Origin: Luteimonas vadosa
Lineage (GTDB): Bacteria; Pseudomonadota; Gammaproteobacteria; Xanthomonadales; Xanthomonadaceae
NCBI RefSeq assembly: GCF_039543545.1
Contig: NZ_BAABJY010000001.1
Coordinates: 248,001-312,000 of the forward strand
Reading direction: 5' to 3'
Length of the DNA: 64,000 nucleotides
Part shown: positions 1 through 8,418 of the stretch, piece after piece
How positions within the stretch are numbered: position 1 is the stretch's first letter
How the letters are laid out: each line of letters opens with the position of its first letter
Translations under genes and position numbers: made by a program
The notes under the pieces: model-generated
Told to the model about the DNA's origin: nothing
Database searches by the model: none
What the model saw: the letters and a program-made list of their open reading frames with translations, nothing else

Positions 1-881
1 TCGCCGCGCAACACGGGGACCAGCATCAGCGCGAAGGCCAGCGCGGCCGGCAATTCGAAGCGCACGAAGGACGCCGGCAGCGCGAGCTCGCCCGCGCCCG
101 AGCGGCCGAACACCGCCATTCCGCCGACGATGACCAGCAGGTTGAACAGGCTCGAGCCGATCACGTGCCCGGCGACCATGTCGCCCTGCCCGCGCCGTGC
201 GGCGGCCACGGCGGCCGCGACTTCCGGCAGCGCGGTGCCGATGGCCACGACCAGCAGGCCGGCCAGCAGCGGCTCCATCCCGAGCGCCGTGCCCCAGGCC
301 GGAGCGCTGCCCACCACGAACCTCGCGCCGAAATAAAGCAGGGCGATGGCGATCGCGAAGCGGACCAGGTTCAATCCCAGGCCCGTCTGCGTCTGGGCGT
401 ACCCATCGATCGCCGCACGCACCTCGGGCTGCTCACGCCCGCTGCGCGACAGCGCGAACGCCAGCACCGCCACGAACGCTGCCAGGAGCACGAAGCCGTC
501 CAGGCGCGACAGCGTGCCGTCCCATCCGAGCGCGATCACGCCCACGGTGGCCACGATCAGCATGACCAGCAATGGCGACAAGGCGCGCCAGCGCACCACC
601 AGGGGCGCGGCCAGCGCGGCGGCGCCGAGGGTCAGGCCGACGTTGACGACGTTGCTGCCCACCGCGTTGCCGAGGGCGAGGTCGGGTACGCCGGCCCAGA
701 CCGCGCGTGCATTGACCGCCAGTTCGGGAAGCGAAGTCCCAAACGCGACCAGCAGCAGGCCCGCGACGAACGGGGACGCGCCCAGGCGCTGCGCCAGTCC
801 CGAGGCGCCCTTGACGATCGAGTCGCCCCCCAGCGCCAGCAGGAGCAGGCCAAGCAGGAACAGTCCGGTTGACTCAAGCAT
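1..881 (-). CDS. Calcium/sodium antiporter, CaCA family (3' end cut by window)
   Basis: Reading the minus strand from ATG at 881 gives about 293 residues with no stop before the window edge. It is an inner-membrane cation/Ca2+ exchanger of the YrbG type. Two alpha-repeats are visible: GTSLPELAVN followed by GNAVGSNVVNVGL in the first half, and IGTALPEVAAA followed by GHVIGSSLFNLLVIVGG in the second. These carry the conserved acidic and Asn/Ser ion-coordinating residues. Hydrophobic segments fill the rest, as expected for about ten helices. A GGAGGGAT Shine-Dalgarno lies 7-8 bases before the ATG. Only the last few residues should be missing, since the family is about 310-330 long. The transported ion is inferred from the family. 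Confidence 0.9.
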   Translation of the reverse strand, partial: MLESTGLFLLGLLLLALGGDSIVKGASGLAQRLGASPFVAGLLLVAFGTSLPELAVNARAVWAGVPDLALGNAVGSNVVNVGLTLGAAALAAPLVVRWRALSPLLVMLIVATVGVIALGWDGTLSRLDGFVLLAAFVAVLAFALSRSGREQPEVRAAIDGYAQTQTGLGLNLVRFAIAIALLYFGARFVVGSAPAWGTALGMEPLLAGLLVVAIGTALPEVAAAVAAARRGQGDMVAGHVIGSSLFNLLVIVGGMAVFGRSGAGELALPASFVRFELPAALAFALMLVPVLRG

Positions 882-979
882 GACGCGATCCCTCCGTTGC
901 GTGGGGCGTTGCGGGCGCAGCCATGGACGGGTGCGCGATGTGGCAGCGATGCGGCTCGCTGTTCAGGTGCAGGCCGAGA

Positions 980-1615
980 TTACGAACAGCCTTCGACGTA
1001 GTCCACCTGCGGCGGCGTGCCGACGCGCCATTCGGTGACCTTTCCGGCGGCATCGGTTTCGAAGACGAGCACCCCCGGGCCATCATCTCGGGCCCGGATG
1101 CGCAGGTACTGGCCGCCGTCGACGTATTTGTGCGGGCTGGTGGCGACACGCCCGGGATACAGGGCCTCGACGTCGCCCGCACCCATGCCGACCTTGCCGC
1201 CACCGGGGGCGGTCTCGACCGTGTTGCCGCGCCCCACCGAGTAACGCACGAAACGGTCGCCCTCGATCATCATCGCGAAATCGGCCGGGGTGGCATTGCC
1301 GGCAGGGTAGAGGAAATAGCAAGGCTCGCTTGCGTCGGGCACCGCCGCGAGCGCGCCTTCCCACGCTGCGCGCACTGCATCGGCGGTCATCCCGAAGCGG
1401 GCTTCGCCGTAGCCGTCGTACCCGGCTGCGCCTTCGTCGACCGGCGCGGGCGACGCGCTGGTCGGCGGTGGCGGCGCGGCGGGCGCATCGACGGTAGTGG
1501 GTGCGGCATCGGCGTCGGCCGGCAGGGACGTGTCCGGCGCACCCCCGTCGCACGCCGCCAAGCCCAGGACGAGGCTGGCGGCGAGCAGGGGCAACGGCAG
1601 GTGGCGTCGGGGCAT
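980..1615 (-). CDS. Putative lipoprotein of unknown function
   Basis: 211 residues. The N-terminus is a lipoprotein signal peptide ending in the lipobox LAAC (Cys at about residue 22), followed by an Ala/Pro/Asp-rich linker to about residue 62. The rest is a compact domain beginning YGEARFGMTADAVRAAW, which resembles the start of small periplasmic domains found in Xanthomonadaceae lipoproteins, and ending in a Cys-Ser. A second Cys in the domain (EPCYFLYP) could pair with the last Cys. I do not recognise a named family. It lies alone between the antiporter and hmgA on the same strand. Periplasmic or outer-membrane anchoring is inferred from the lipobox. Confidence 0.75.
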   Translation of the reverse strand: MPRRHLPLPLLAASLVLGLAACDGGAPDTSLPADADAAPTTVDAPAAPPPPTSASPAPVDEGAAGYDGYGEARFGMTADAVRAAWEGALAAVPDASEPCYFLYPAGNATPADFAMMIEGDRFVRYSVGRGNTVETAPGGGKVGMGAGDVEALYPGRVATSPHKYVDGGQYLRIRARDDGPGVLVFETDAAGKVTEWRVGTPPQVDYVEGCS

Positions 1616-1692
1616 GCGGTTCGCTCCTCGTGATGGCGCGCCAGCCTACCCCCGGCCGGTGAACACGTCGCGAAAAGACTTGCGGGCCGTGC

Positions 1693-3057
1693 TCAGTTTC
1701 CCGCGTCGAAATGCTTGCGCAGGCCCGCCCAGCACGCCTGGTAGTCGCGCTGGCGATGCCCCGCCTCGATTGCCTGCACGGTCGGACGCAACACGGCGCG
1801 GGTCTCGAACATGAAGGCCATCGTGTCGGTGATGACGTCGGGCTTGGACAGGTCCGCACCGGACGCCTTTTCGAAGGTAGCCGCATCCGGTCCGTGTCCG
1901 CTCATGCAGTTGTGCAGCGAACAGCCGCCGGGCGCGAAGCCCTCGGCCTTGGCGTCGTAGGCGCCGTGCACCAGGCCCATGAATTCGCTGGCGACGTTGC
2001 GATGGAACCACGGCGGGCGGAACGTGTGCTGCGCCACCAGCCAGCGCGGCGGGAAGATCGCGAAGTCCATGTTCGCCGTGCCGGGCGTGTCGCTGGGCGC
2101 GGTGAGCACGGTGAAGATGCTCGGGTCCGGATGGTCGAAACTGATCGAACCGATGGTGTTGAAGCGGCGCAGGTCGTACTTGTACGGCGCGTAGTTCCCG
2201 TGCCAGCCGACGACGTCCAGCGGCGAATGGCCGATGCCCGCGCGCCACAGGTGGCCCTGGAACTTGGCGACCAGCTCGAAGTCGCCCTCCCGGTCCTCGT
2301 AGGCCGCGCACGGAGTGAGGAAGTCGCGCGGGTTCGCCAGGCCGTTTGCGCCGATCGGCCCCAGGTCGGGCAGGCGCATCATCGCGCCGTAGTTCTCGCA
2401 GACGTAGCCACGCGACGGGCCATCGGGCAGCGCCACGCTGAACCGCACGCCGCGCGGGATCACGGCGATTTCCTGCGGCATCACTTCGAGCACGCCCAGC
2501 TCGGTCGCGATGACCAGCCGGCCCTGCTGCGGCACCACCAGCCATTCGCCGTCGGCGCTGTAGAACCAGCGTCCGTCCATCGAGGCATTGGCGGCATACA
2601 GGTGGATTCCGACGCCGTGCTGCGCAGCGGAGCCGCCGTTGCCGGCCATGGTGTAGAGCCCGTCAACGAAATCCACCGGCGTTTCCGGGATCGGCAGCGG
2701 GTCCCAGCGCATCTGGTCGGGCGACACCGCCGCCTCGTCGAAGCGCTCGTGGAGCGAAGCGCCCGAGGCGTTGGCCTGCCGGTAGGGGGAGAAGGTCCCG
2801 TGCACCGCCGCCGGCCGGATGCGGTACAGCCAGCTGCGCCGGTTCTCGCCGCGCGGCGCGGTGAACGCGGTCCCCGACAACTGTTCCGCGTACAGGCCGT
2901 AGGCCACGCGCTGGGGGGAGTTCTGGCCCACCGGCAGGGTGCCCTCGATCGCCTCGGTCGCGAATTCGTTGCCGAACCCGGACAGGTAGCCGGCGGACCG
3001 CAGTTCGCCCGTGGGGTGCAGGATGGCGACGACGTTGTCGTTTTCTCGCTTGTTCAT
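1693..3057 (-). CDS. hmgA: Homogentisate 1,2-dioxygenase
   Basis: Opens the aromatic ring of homogentisate to maleylacetoacetate with an Fe(II) centre in tyrosine/phenylalanine breakdown. 454 residues, the usual family length. Family signatures include SGFGNEFATEA near the N-terminus, the SPYRQANASG region, and the C-terminal metal-binding stretch FHRNVASEFMGLVHG with GGCSLHNCMSGHGPD after it. The ATG at 3057 is chosen over one 48 bases upstream because AGGAG sits 7 bases before it and the family normally starts here. It lies 114 bases downstream of hppD on the same strand, so the two successive enzymes of the homogentisate pathway are probably cotranscribed. Maleylacetoacetate isomerase and fumarylacetoacetase are not in the window. 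Confidence 0.97.
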   Translation of the reverse strand: MNKRENDNVVAILHPTGELRSAGYLSGFGNEFATEAIEGTLPVGQNSPQRVAYGLYAEQLSGTAFTAPRGENRRSWLYRIRPAAVHGTFSPYRQANASGASLHERFDEAAVSPDQMRWDPLPIPETPVDFVDGLYTMAGNGGSAAQHGVGIHLYAANASMDGRWFYSADGEWLVVPQQGRLVIATELGVLEVMPQEIAVIPRGVRFSVALPDGPSRGYVCENYGAMMRLPDLGPIGANGLANPRDFLTPCAAYEDREGDFELVAKFQGHLWRAGIGHSPLDVVGWHGNYAPYKYDLRRFNTIGSISFDHPDPSIFTVLTAPSDTPGTANMDFAIFPPRWLVAQHTFRPPWFHRNVASEFMGLVHGAYDAKAEGFAPGGCSLHNCMSGHGPDAATFEKASGADLSKPDVITDTMAFMFETRAVLRPTVQAIEAGHRQRDYQACWAGLRKHFDAGN

Positions 3058-3099
3058 GCGTAACTCCTGGCCCTGCTCCGGTTCTGCAACGCCTGCCTT

Positions 3100-3121
3100 G
3101 CCCATCCCTGTCGGGATGGGC
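3100..3121. other. Perfect 9-bp stem-loop between hppD and hmgA
   Basis: The sequence GCCCATCCC, loop TGTC, GGGATGGGC forms a 9-bp perfect hairpin in the hppD-hmgA intergenic region. No T-run follows it on the minus strand, so it does not look like an intrinsic terminator. It could stabilise or process the bicistronic mRNA, or lower readthrough. Function is not established. Confidence 0.4.
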
Positions 3122-3171
3122 TTCCTGGCCCCTCTCCCGTTCGCGGGAAAAGGGCTGGTGAAAGGGCCCTG

Positions 3172-4266
3172 CTACAGCACGCCGCGCTTCATCTGGTCGC
3201 GCTCGATGCTCTCGAACAGCGCCTGGAAGTTGCCCTCGCCGAAGCCCTCGTTGCCCTTGCGCTGGATGATCTCGAAGAAGATCGGGCCGATCGCGTTGGT
3301 GGTGAAGATCTGCAGCAGCTTGCGCTTGTGCGTTTCCGGATCGGCGTCGATCAGGATCTTGTTCTTGGCCAGTCGCGCGACGTCCTCGCCGTGGTCGGGC
3401 ACGCGCTGGTCGATGACCTCGAAGTACGTATCCGGCGTGTCGAGGAACTCGATCCCCTGTTCGCGCATCTTCTCGACCGTGTCGTAGATGTCGTCGGTGA
3501 AGCAGGCGATGTGCTGGATCCCCTCGCCCTTGTAGGTGTCGAGGTATTCGTTGATCTGCGATTTCGGGTCGCTCGATTCGTTGAGCGGGATGCGCACCAC
3601 GCCGTCGGGAGCGGTCATGGCCTTGGACACCAGGCCGGTCTTGGCGCCCTTGATGTCGAAGTAGCGGATCTCGCGGAAGTTGAACAGTTTCTCGTAGTAG
3701 TCCGACCACTTGGCCATGTTGCCGAAGTAGAGGTTGTGGGTGAGGTGGTCGATGAAGGTCAGGCCGAACCCGGTCGGGTTCTGGTCGGCGCCCTGCACCG
3801 GCAGGAAGCCCTCGTCGTACATACTGCCCTTGTCGCCGTAGCGGTCCACCAGGTAGAGCATGCAGTCGCCGATGCCCTTGACCACGGGCGCATCGACGGC
3901 CTTGGTGTCCGGCTTGTGGTCGATCGCCTCGCCGCCGTTGCCAAGCACGGTCGTGCAGACCTCGTCGGCCGGCTTCCGGAAGCGGATGGCGAAGCCGCAT
4001 GCGCTGGGGCCATGGGCCTTGGCGAAGTCGGCCGCGAACGAATCGGGATCTTCGTTGACCAGGAAGTTGACGCCGCCCTGGCGGTAGACGGTGATCGGCC
4101 GGCTCTTGTGCTGCAGCACGGCGGTGAAGCCCATGCGGGTGAAGTAGTCGTGCAGCAGCTCGCCTTGGCCCTCGGGGGCGGCGAACTCCACGAACTCGAA
4201 GCCGTCGATGCCCATCGGGTTCTCGAAGGTGGTGACGGTCATGCCGAGGTTGGGCTGGGCACTCAT
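3172..4266 (-). CDS. hppD: 4-hydroxyphenylpyruvate dioxygenase
   Basis: Converts 4-hydroxyphenylpyruvate to homogentisate (Fe(II), O2), feeding HmgA encoded just downstream. 364 residues. The two VOC-type halves are recognisable. The C-terminal half carries the iron ligands in THNLYFGNMAKW, IQHIACFTDDIYDTV and GPIFFEIIQRKGNEGFGEGN. The start at 4266 is preceded by AGGAG and matches the family; the ORF is open further upstream but without support. Divergent from a MarR-type gene. A strong sigma70-like promoter with an embedded operator lies about 130 bases upstream, implying repression by that MarR protein and release by an aromatic ligand. Confidence 0.96.
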   Translation of the reverse strand: MSAQPNLGMTVTTFENPMGIDGFEFVEFAAPEGQGELLHDYFTRMGFTAVLQHKSRPITVYRQGGVNFLVNEDPDSFAADFAKAHGPSACGFAIRFRKPADEVCTTVLGNGGEAIDHKPDTKAVDAPVVKGIGDCMLYLVDRYGDKGSMYDEGFLPVQGADQNPTGFGLTFIDHLTHNLYFGNMAKWSDYYEKLFNFREIRYFDIKGAKTGLVSKAMTAPDGVVRIPLNESSDPKSQINEYLDTYKGEGIQHIACFTDDIYDTVEKMREQGIEFLDTPDTYFEVIDQRVPDHGEDVARLAKNKILIDADPETHKRKLLQIFTTNAIGPIFFEIIQRKGNEGFGEGNFQALFESIERDQMKRGVL

Positions 4267-4397
4267 GGGGGAACTCCTGTCTCGCTGCGGCCGCATCGCG
4301 GCCGTCGGGGGGTGGGTGTCGGGCAACTGTCGCCGAGGATGCCTGCCGCGCCGGCCACGCGTCATGTTGCAGCGCGGCTTGCAGGGGCACGGCCAAG

Positions 4398-4426
4398 GTT
4401 ATAGTTTCATCTGAAACCATTTGCAA
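4398..4426 (-). promoter_or_regulatory. hppD promoter with palindromic operator in the spacer
   Basis: On the minus strand TTGCAA (4426-4421) and TATAAC (4403-4398) are separated by exactly 17 bases, a good sigma70 promoter. The spacer contains the perfect inverted repeat GTTTCA-TC-TGAAAC (4404-4417). A protein bound there would cover both promoter elements. The site lies between hppD and the divergent marR-like gene, whose ATG is only 15 bases from the -35, so it could control both. Sequence facts are direct; regulation is inferred from MarR-family practice. Confidence 0.65.
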
Positions 4427-4440
4427 GGCGCAGCGCAACA

Positions 4441-4953
4441 ATGCCAGCCCCCCGTTCGATCCGTTGTCCCGCCGAAACCGCTCCCGGCGCACGGGGCGGT
4501 GCGCCTGCGCTGGAACTCGAACGCTTCCTGCCCTACCGGCTCTCCGTCCTGTCCAACCGCGTCAGCAGCGCCATCGCGCGGGTCTACAGCGAACGTTTCG
4601 GCGTGGGCGTGACCCAATGGCGCGTGATGGCGGTCCTGGGCCAGCAGCCTCTGTTGTCGGCCGGCGAAGTCGCGGCGCGCACGGCGATGGACAAGGTCGC
4701 GGTCAGCCGCGCGGTCGCCGGCCTGGCCGAACGCGGGCTCCTGGAACGCGAGATCCACGGCGACGACCGCCGTCGCTCGGTGCTGGCGCTGAGTCCGCAG
4801 GGACGCCAGGTGCACGACGACATCGTGCCCCTCGCGCTGGCTTTCGAGCGACGCCTGCTCGATGGCATGGACGGCGAGGAACGCGCCCTGCTGTTCCGCC
4901 TGCTCGACCGCCTGGACGAGCTGGAACTGCAGGCCGAGTCCGCCCATCCCTGA
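4441..4953 (+). CDS. MarR family transcriptional regulator
   Basis: 170 residues, a typical dimeric winged-helix repressor. Residues about 30-165 form the MarR domain: dimerisation helix (LPYRLSVLSNRVSSAI), then helix-turn-helix VTQWRVMAVLG, LSAGEVAARTAMDKVAVSRAVAGL, and the wing ERGLLEREIHGDDRRRSVLALS. The first 25 residues are Pro/Ala-rich and may be overextended. It is divergent from hppD, with a palindrome-containing promoter between them, so it most likely represses tyrosine catabolism until an aromatic intermediate binds. This role is inferred from position; the ligand is unknown. Confidence 0.9.
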   Translation: MPAPRSIRCPAETAPGARGGAPALELERFLPYRLSVLSNRVSSAIARVYSERFGVGVTQWRVMAVLGQQPLLSAGEVAARTAMDKVAVSRAVAGLAERGLLEREIHGDDRRRSVLALSPQGRQVHDDIVPLALAFERRLLDGMDGEERALLFRLLDRLDELELQAESAHP

Positions 4954-5005
4954 CCCCGCCACGGCGGCGACGGGCCGCGTGCCGCCAACAAACCGCGGAA
5001 CGCGA

Positions 5006-5029
5006 ACGGGGCGGCCAAGGCCGCCCCGT
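5006..5029. terminator. GC-rich hairpin between convergent marR and POT genes
   Basis: ACGGGGCGGCC, AA, GGCCGCCCCGT: an 11-bp perfect inverted repeat 53 bases after the marR stop and 47 bases beyond the POT transporter stop. No clear T-run is present on either strand. Position between convergent genes favours a bidirectional terminator. Confidence 0.5.
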
Positions 5030-5075
5030 CGCTGCTGGCCCGACCGGCGGACGCACCGGTCGTGGTCGCCAGCGG

Positions 5076-6659
5076 TTACTTCAACTCGCGTTCGGTATGC
5101 AGTCCGGCGGCTTGCGGCTCGCCGATCTCCTCTTGGCCCGCCAGGTGGGGCTCGGCGTCCCTGAGCCGATCGAGGTGCATCAGCCGCTTGACCAGGGGCG
5201 CGATCACGATCATGCCCACGCCCACGCCCACGGCGATCCAGCCGACGCGGGAATAGACGTCGATCACCTGTTCCGGTCCGGCGCCTTCGGCACCCGCGGC
5301 GGCCGCGATCAGGCCCGCGGCGAAATTGCCGGTGGCCGACGCGAAGAACCAAGTGCCCATGATCAGGCCCGCCAGGTGCGCCGGGGCCAGCCGGTTCATG
5401 GCCGACAGCCCGACCGGCGACAGGCACAGCTCGCCCGTGGTGTGCAGCAGGTAGATCAGGAAGATGAAGATCACCGGGGTCAGGTTGCCGGTTCCGGCGG
5501 CCGTCGCACCCGCGACCAGCACCAGGAAGCCCAGGCCCAGCTGCACGATGCCCAGTCCGAACTTGGCGGGCGACGATGGTTCAAGGCCGCGACGTGCCAG
5601 CCAGGTCCACAGCATCGCGAACACCGGTCCCAGCAGCACGATGTAGATCGCATTGATCGACTGGAACATCGATGCCGGCACGTCGAAGCCGAACAGGTTG
5701 CGATCCACCGAGCGGTCGGTGAACAGGTTGAGCGAGGAGCCGGCCTGTTCGAACAGGGCCCAGAACAGGATCGAGCCGAAGATCAGGTACAGGGCCGCGA
5801 AGATGCGATCCCGATCGTCCTTGGGCAGCTTGAACACCGCGGTGTAGAGGATGTAGCCGACCAGGATCGCACCGGCGCCCATCAGCAGGCCGCCGACCAG
5901 GGACTGGTACTGGATCAGGATCCACACCAGGCCCACCGCGGCGAAGCTCAGCGCATAGAGCAGCCACTCGAACTTGATTCCCAGCGTCTTCTGCTCGAGC
6001 CGTGCGGGATTGCTCGACTCGCCGCGCCCCAGCAGGGTCGGCTTGCCGATGACGAACACGATCAGGCCCAGCAGCATGCCGATGCCGGCGGCGCCGAAGC
6101 CGTACTTCCAGCCGTAGGTCTGGCCGAGGTAGCCGGCGATCAGCGAGCCCAGCGCAGCACCCAGGTTGATGCCCATGTAGAAGATCGTGTACGCCGGGTC
6201 GCGGCGGATGTCGGTGCGTGCATAGAGCTGCCCCACGATCACCGAGATGTTGGCCTTCAGGAAGCCCGAGCCGACGATGATGAACGACAGCGCCAGCCAG
6301 AACATGTTGATCGCCGGGTCGGCCTGTCCGCCGCCCGTGCCCTCGAAGGCCATCAGGAAGTGGCCGAAGGTCAGCAATACCGCGCCGAACAGCACCGCCT
6401 TGCGCTGCCCGAGGTAACGATCGGCCAGGTAACCACCGACCACCGGCGTGATGTAGACCAGCGCCGTGTAGGCGCCGTAGATGACCGAGGCCTCGCTGTC
6501 GGAGAACATCCAGTGCTGGACGAGGTAGAAGATCAGCAGCGCCCGCATGCCGTAGTAGGAGAAGCGCTCCCACATCTCGGCGAAGAACAGGACGAACAGA
6601 CCGCGCGGATGGCCGAGGAAGGTCTTGCCTTCGTCGACGTGGGCAGGATTGGTGGCCAA
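5076..6659 (-). CDS. POT/PTR family proton-dependent peptide transporter
   Basis: 527 residues, an inner-membrane MFS-fold symporter importing di- and tripeptides with protons. Diagnostic motifs are visible: FAEMWERFSYYGMRALL in helix 1 (the ExxER proton-coupling motif), GGYLADRYLG after helix 2, and NLGAALGSLIAGYLG around helix 5. About fourteen hydrophobic segments are seen, as in bacterial DtpA-type members. The C-terminal tail is short and charged. It stands alone on the minus strand downstream of the AbgT gene. With AbgT, KynA, HppD and HmgA nearby it fits a peptide and amino acid utilisation region. Substrate range cannot be read from sequence. Confidence 0.94.
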   Translation of the reverse strand: MATNPAHVDEGKTFLGHPRGLFVLFFAEMWERFSYYGMRALLIFYLVQHWMFSDSEASVIYGAYTALVYITPVVGGYLADRYLGQRKAVLFGAVLLTFGHFLMAFEGTGGGQADPAINMFWLALSFIIVGSGFLKANISVIVGQLYARTDIRRDPAYTIFYMGINLGAALGSLIAGYLGQTYGWKYGFGAAGIGMLLGLIVFVIGKPTLLGRGESSNPARLEQKTLGIKFEWLLYALSFAAVGLVWILIQYQSLVGGLLMGAGAILVGYILYTAVFKLPKDDRDRIFAALYLIFGSILFWALFEQAGSSLNLFTDRSVDRNLFGFDVPASMFQSINAIYIVLLGPVFAMLWTWLARRGLEPSSPAKFGLGIVQLGLGFLVLVAGATAAGTGNLTPVIFIFLIYLLHTTGELCLSPVGLSAMNRLAPAHLAGLIMGTWFFASATGNFAAGLIAAAAGAEGAGPEQVIDVYSRVGWIAVGVGVGMIVIAPLVKRLMHLDRLRDAEPHLAGQEEIGEPQAAGLHTERELK

Positions 6660-6684
6660 GGCTCGCTACTCCCAAACGGTGATC

Positions 6685-6781
6685 GGCCGCCCGTGCGGGC
6701 GGCCTCGTGGAGTATTTACCCTAACCCGCCAAGGCGGATTGTGAAATAGCGTTGAACCGCTGCGCCGCCCGCGGGCGGCGC
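6685..6781. repeat. Two GC-rich hairpins between the AbgT and POT genes
   Basis: Two strong inverted repeats lie in the 130-bp gap: GGCCGCCCG-TG-CGGGCGGCC (6685-6704) and the uninterrupted 20-bp palindrome made of GCGCCGCCCG and its complement (6762-6781). The second begins 11 bases past the AbgT stop and is the better candidate for its transcription terminator. The first may be a repeat-element relic. Confidence 0.45.
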
Positions 6782-6791
6782 CACGACGCGT

Positions 6792-8372
6792 TCAGCCGGC
6801 CACGGGATAGGCGTAGCTGGCGCCCAGCCCCAGCGGGATGCCCAGCGCCCAGAACCCGAGCAGGAACGCCGTCCACACCACCAGCAGCGTGATCGCGAAC
6901 GGCAGCATCAACGCCAGCAGGGTGCCGATCCCGGCCGAGGTCACGTAGCGCTGGCAGAACACCACGATCAGCGGGAAGTACGGCATCAGCGGGGTGATGA
7001 TGTTGGTGCTGGAGTCGCCGACGCGGTAGGCGGCCTGGGTGAAGTCCGGGGACACGCCCAGCTGCATCAGCATCGGCACCATGATCGCGCCGATCAGCGC
7101 CCACTTCGCCGAGGCCGAGCCCACCATCAGGTTCACGAAGCCCGACAGCAGCACCACCCCCGCGAGCGTGACGCCCATCGGAAGGCCCATCGCCTCGAGT
7201 CCGTTCGCACCCTTGATCGCCACCAGCGCGCCGAGGTTGCTCTGCGCGAAGGCGTAGATGAACTGCGCGGCGAAGAAAGCCATCACGATGTAGTAGCCCA
7301 TCCCGCTCATCGCCTTGGTCATGCCGGCGATGACGTCGCGGTGTGTCTTGACCGTGCCGGCGACGTAGCCGTAGACCACGCCCGGGATGAGGAAGAACAC
7401 GAAGATCAGCGCCACGATCGAACGCATGAGTGGCGCCTGCGCCACCAGCAGCTGCCCGACCGCCTCCGGCGGCACGTCGCCGGACGCGCGCCAGGCCGAG
7501 TCCGCGGGCAGCGCAGTGAGCACCAACGCCACTACCGACAACAGCATCGCCAGCATCGCCAGCCACAGCCCCTTGCGCTCCTTCGGCTGCAAGGCATCCA
7601 TGGTCGGCAGCTGGCCGCGGTCGGCGTCGACGACGGTGTCGCGCAGCCTCGGCTCGATCACGCGGTCGGTCAGGAACCAGCCCACCGCGATGATCAGGAA
7701 GGTCGAGGCAGTGGTGAAGAAATAGTTGTTGAGCGGGTTGACCACCACCGACGGATCGAGGATGTGCGCGGCTTCCTGGGTCAGGCCGGACAGCAGCGGG
7801 TCGAGGCTGGAGGGCACGAAGAACGTCGCCGAGAACCCGCCCGAGACGCCGGCGAAAGCCGCGGCGATTCCCGCCAGCGGATGGCGCCCGGCGGCATAGA
7901 AGATCACCGCGCCCAGCGGGATCACCAGCACGTAACCGGCGTCGACCGCGACGTGGCTGAGGATGCCGACCGCGATCACCATCGGCGTGAGCAGCGCCTT
8001 CGGCGTCACCGAGAGCATCGCGCGCAGCGCGGCGTTGATGAAGCCGGTGTGTTCGGCCACCCCGAGGCCCAGCATCGCCACCAGCACCACCCCCAACGGG
8101 GCGAAGTTGACGAAGGTCGACACCATGGTCGCCATGAACGCGGTGAGGCTGGTGCCCGCGAGCAGGTTGTTGATCGCGATCGCCTCGCCGCTGCGCGGGT
8201 CGATCTCGCTGAAGCTGACGTTGGCCAGCAGCGCCGAGATCGCCCACGTGGCGAGCATCAGGATCAGGAACAGCATCGCCGGGTCCGGCAGCTTGTTGCC
8301 GACGCGCTCGATGGCATCGAGCATGCGGGTCACCAGGCCGCGCGGCGCGGCCTCCGGGCTGGGCAGGTTCAT
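6792..8372 (-). CDS. AbgT family transporter
   Basis: 526 residues with the whole-length AbgT signature: NKLPDPAMLFLILML at the N-terminus, the long segment GILSHVAVDAGYVLVIPLG, GVSGGFSATFFVPSSLDPLLSG, and the C-terminal DSSTNIITPLMPYFPLI. These match inner-membrane transporters first described for p-aminobenzoyl-glutamate uptake in E. coli. Several homologues elsewhere export sulfonamides or related compounds, so direction and substrate remain open. About eleven to thirteen hydrophobic segments are seen. It is on the same strand as kynA (46 bases apart), so kynA-abgT may be one transcript. A link to aromatic amino acid metabolism is inference. Confidence 0.93.
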   Translation of the reverse strand: MNLPSPEAAPRGLVTRMLDAIERVGNKLPDPAMLFLILMLATWAISALLANVSFSEIDPRSGEAIAINNLLAGTSLTAFMATMVSTFVNFAPLGVVLVAMLGLGVAEHTGFINAALRAMLSVTPKALLTPMVIAVGILSHVAVDAGYVLVIPLGAVIFYAAGRHPLAGIAAAFAGVSGGFSATFFVPSSLDPLLSGLTQEAAHILDPSVVVNPLNNYFFTTASTFLIIAVGWFLTDRVIEPRLRDTVVDADRGQLPTMDALQPKERKGLWLAMLAMLLSVVALVLTALPADSAWRASGDVPPEAVGQLLVAQAPLMRSIVALIFVFFLIPGVVYGYVAGTVKTHRDVIAGMTKAMSGMGYYIVMAFFAAQFIYAFAQSNLGALVAIKGANGLEAMGLPMGVTLAGVVLLSGFVNLMVGSASAKWALIGAIMVPMLMQLGVSPDFTQAAYRVGDSSTNIITPLMPYFPLIVVFCQRYVTSAGIGTLLALMLPFAITLLVVWTAFLLGFWALGIPLGLGASYAYPVAG

Positions 8373-8418
8373 GCGGACTCCCCTCGATGGACGCTGCCGC
8401 GCATCCTAGCAGCGCGAG

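Noticed and set aside
3100..3121. Hairpin between hppD and hmgA as a rho-independent terminator
   Set aside because: No T-run follows on the minus strand and the two genes are successive in one pathway, so I kept it as a stem-loop of unknown role.
4464..6749. Long plus-strand frame of about 760 codons
   Set aside because: It is antisense to the MarR/POT region, has Arg/Gln/His-rich composition with no domain, and covers a clear POT transporter on the other strand. High-GC DNA leaves such frames open.
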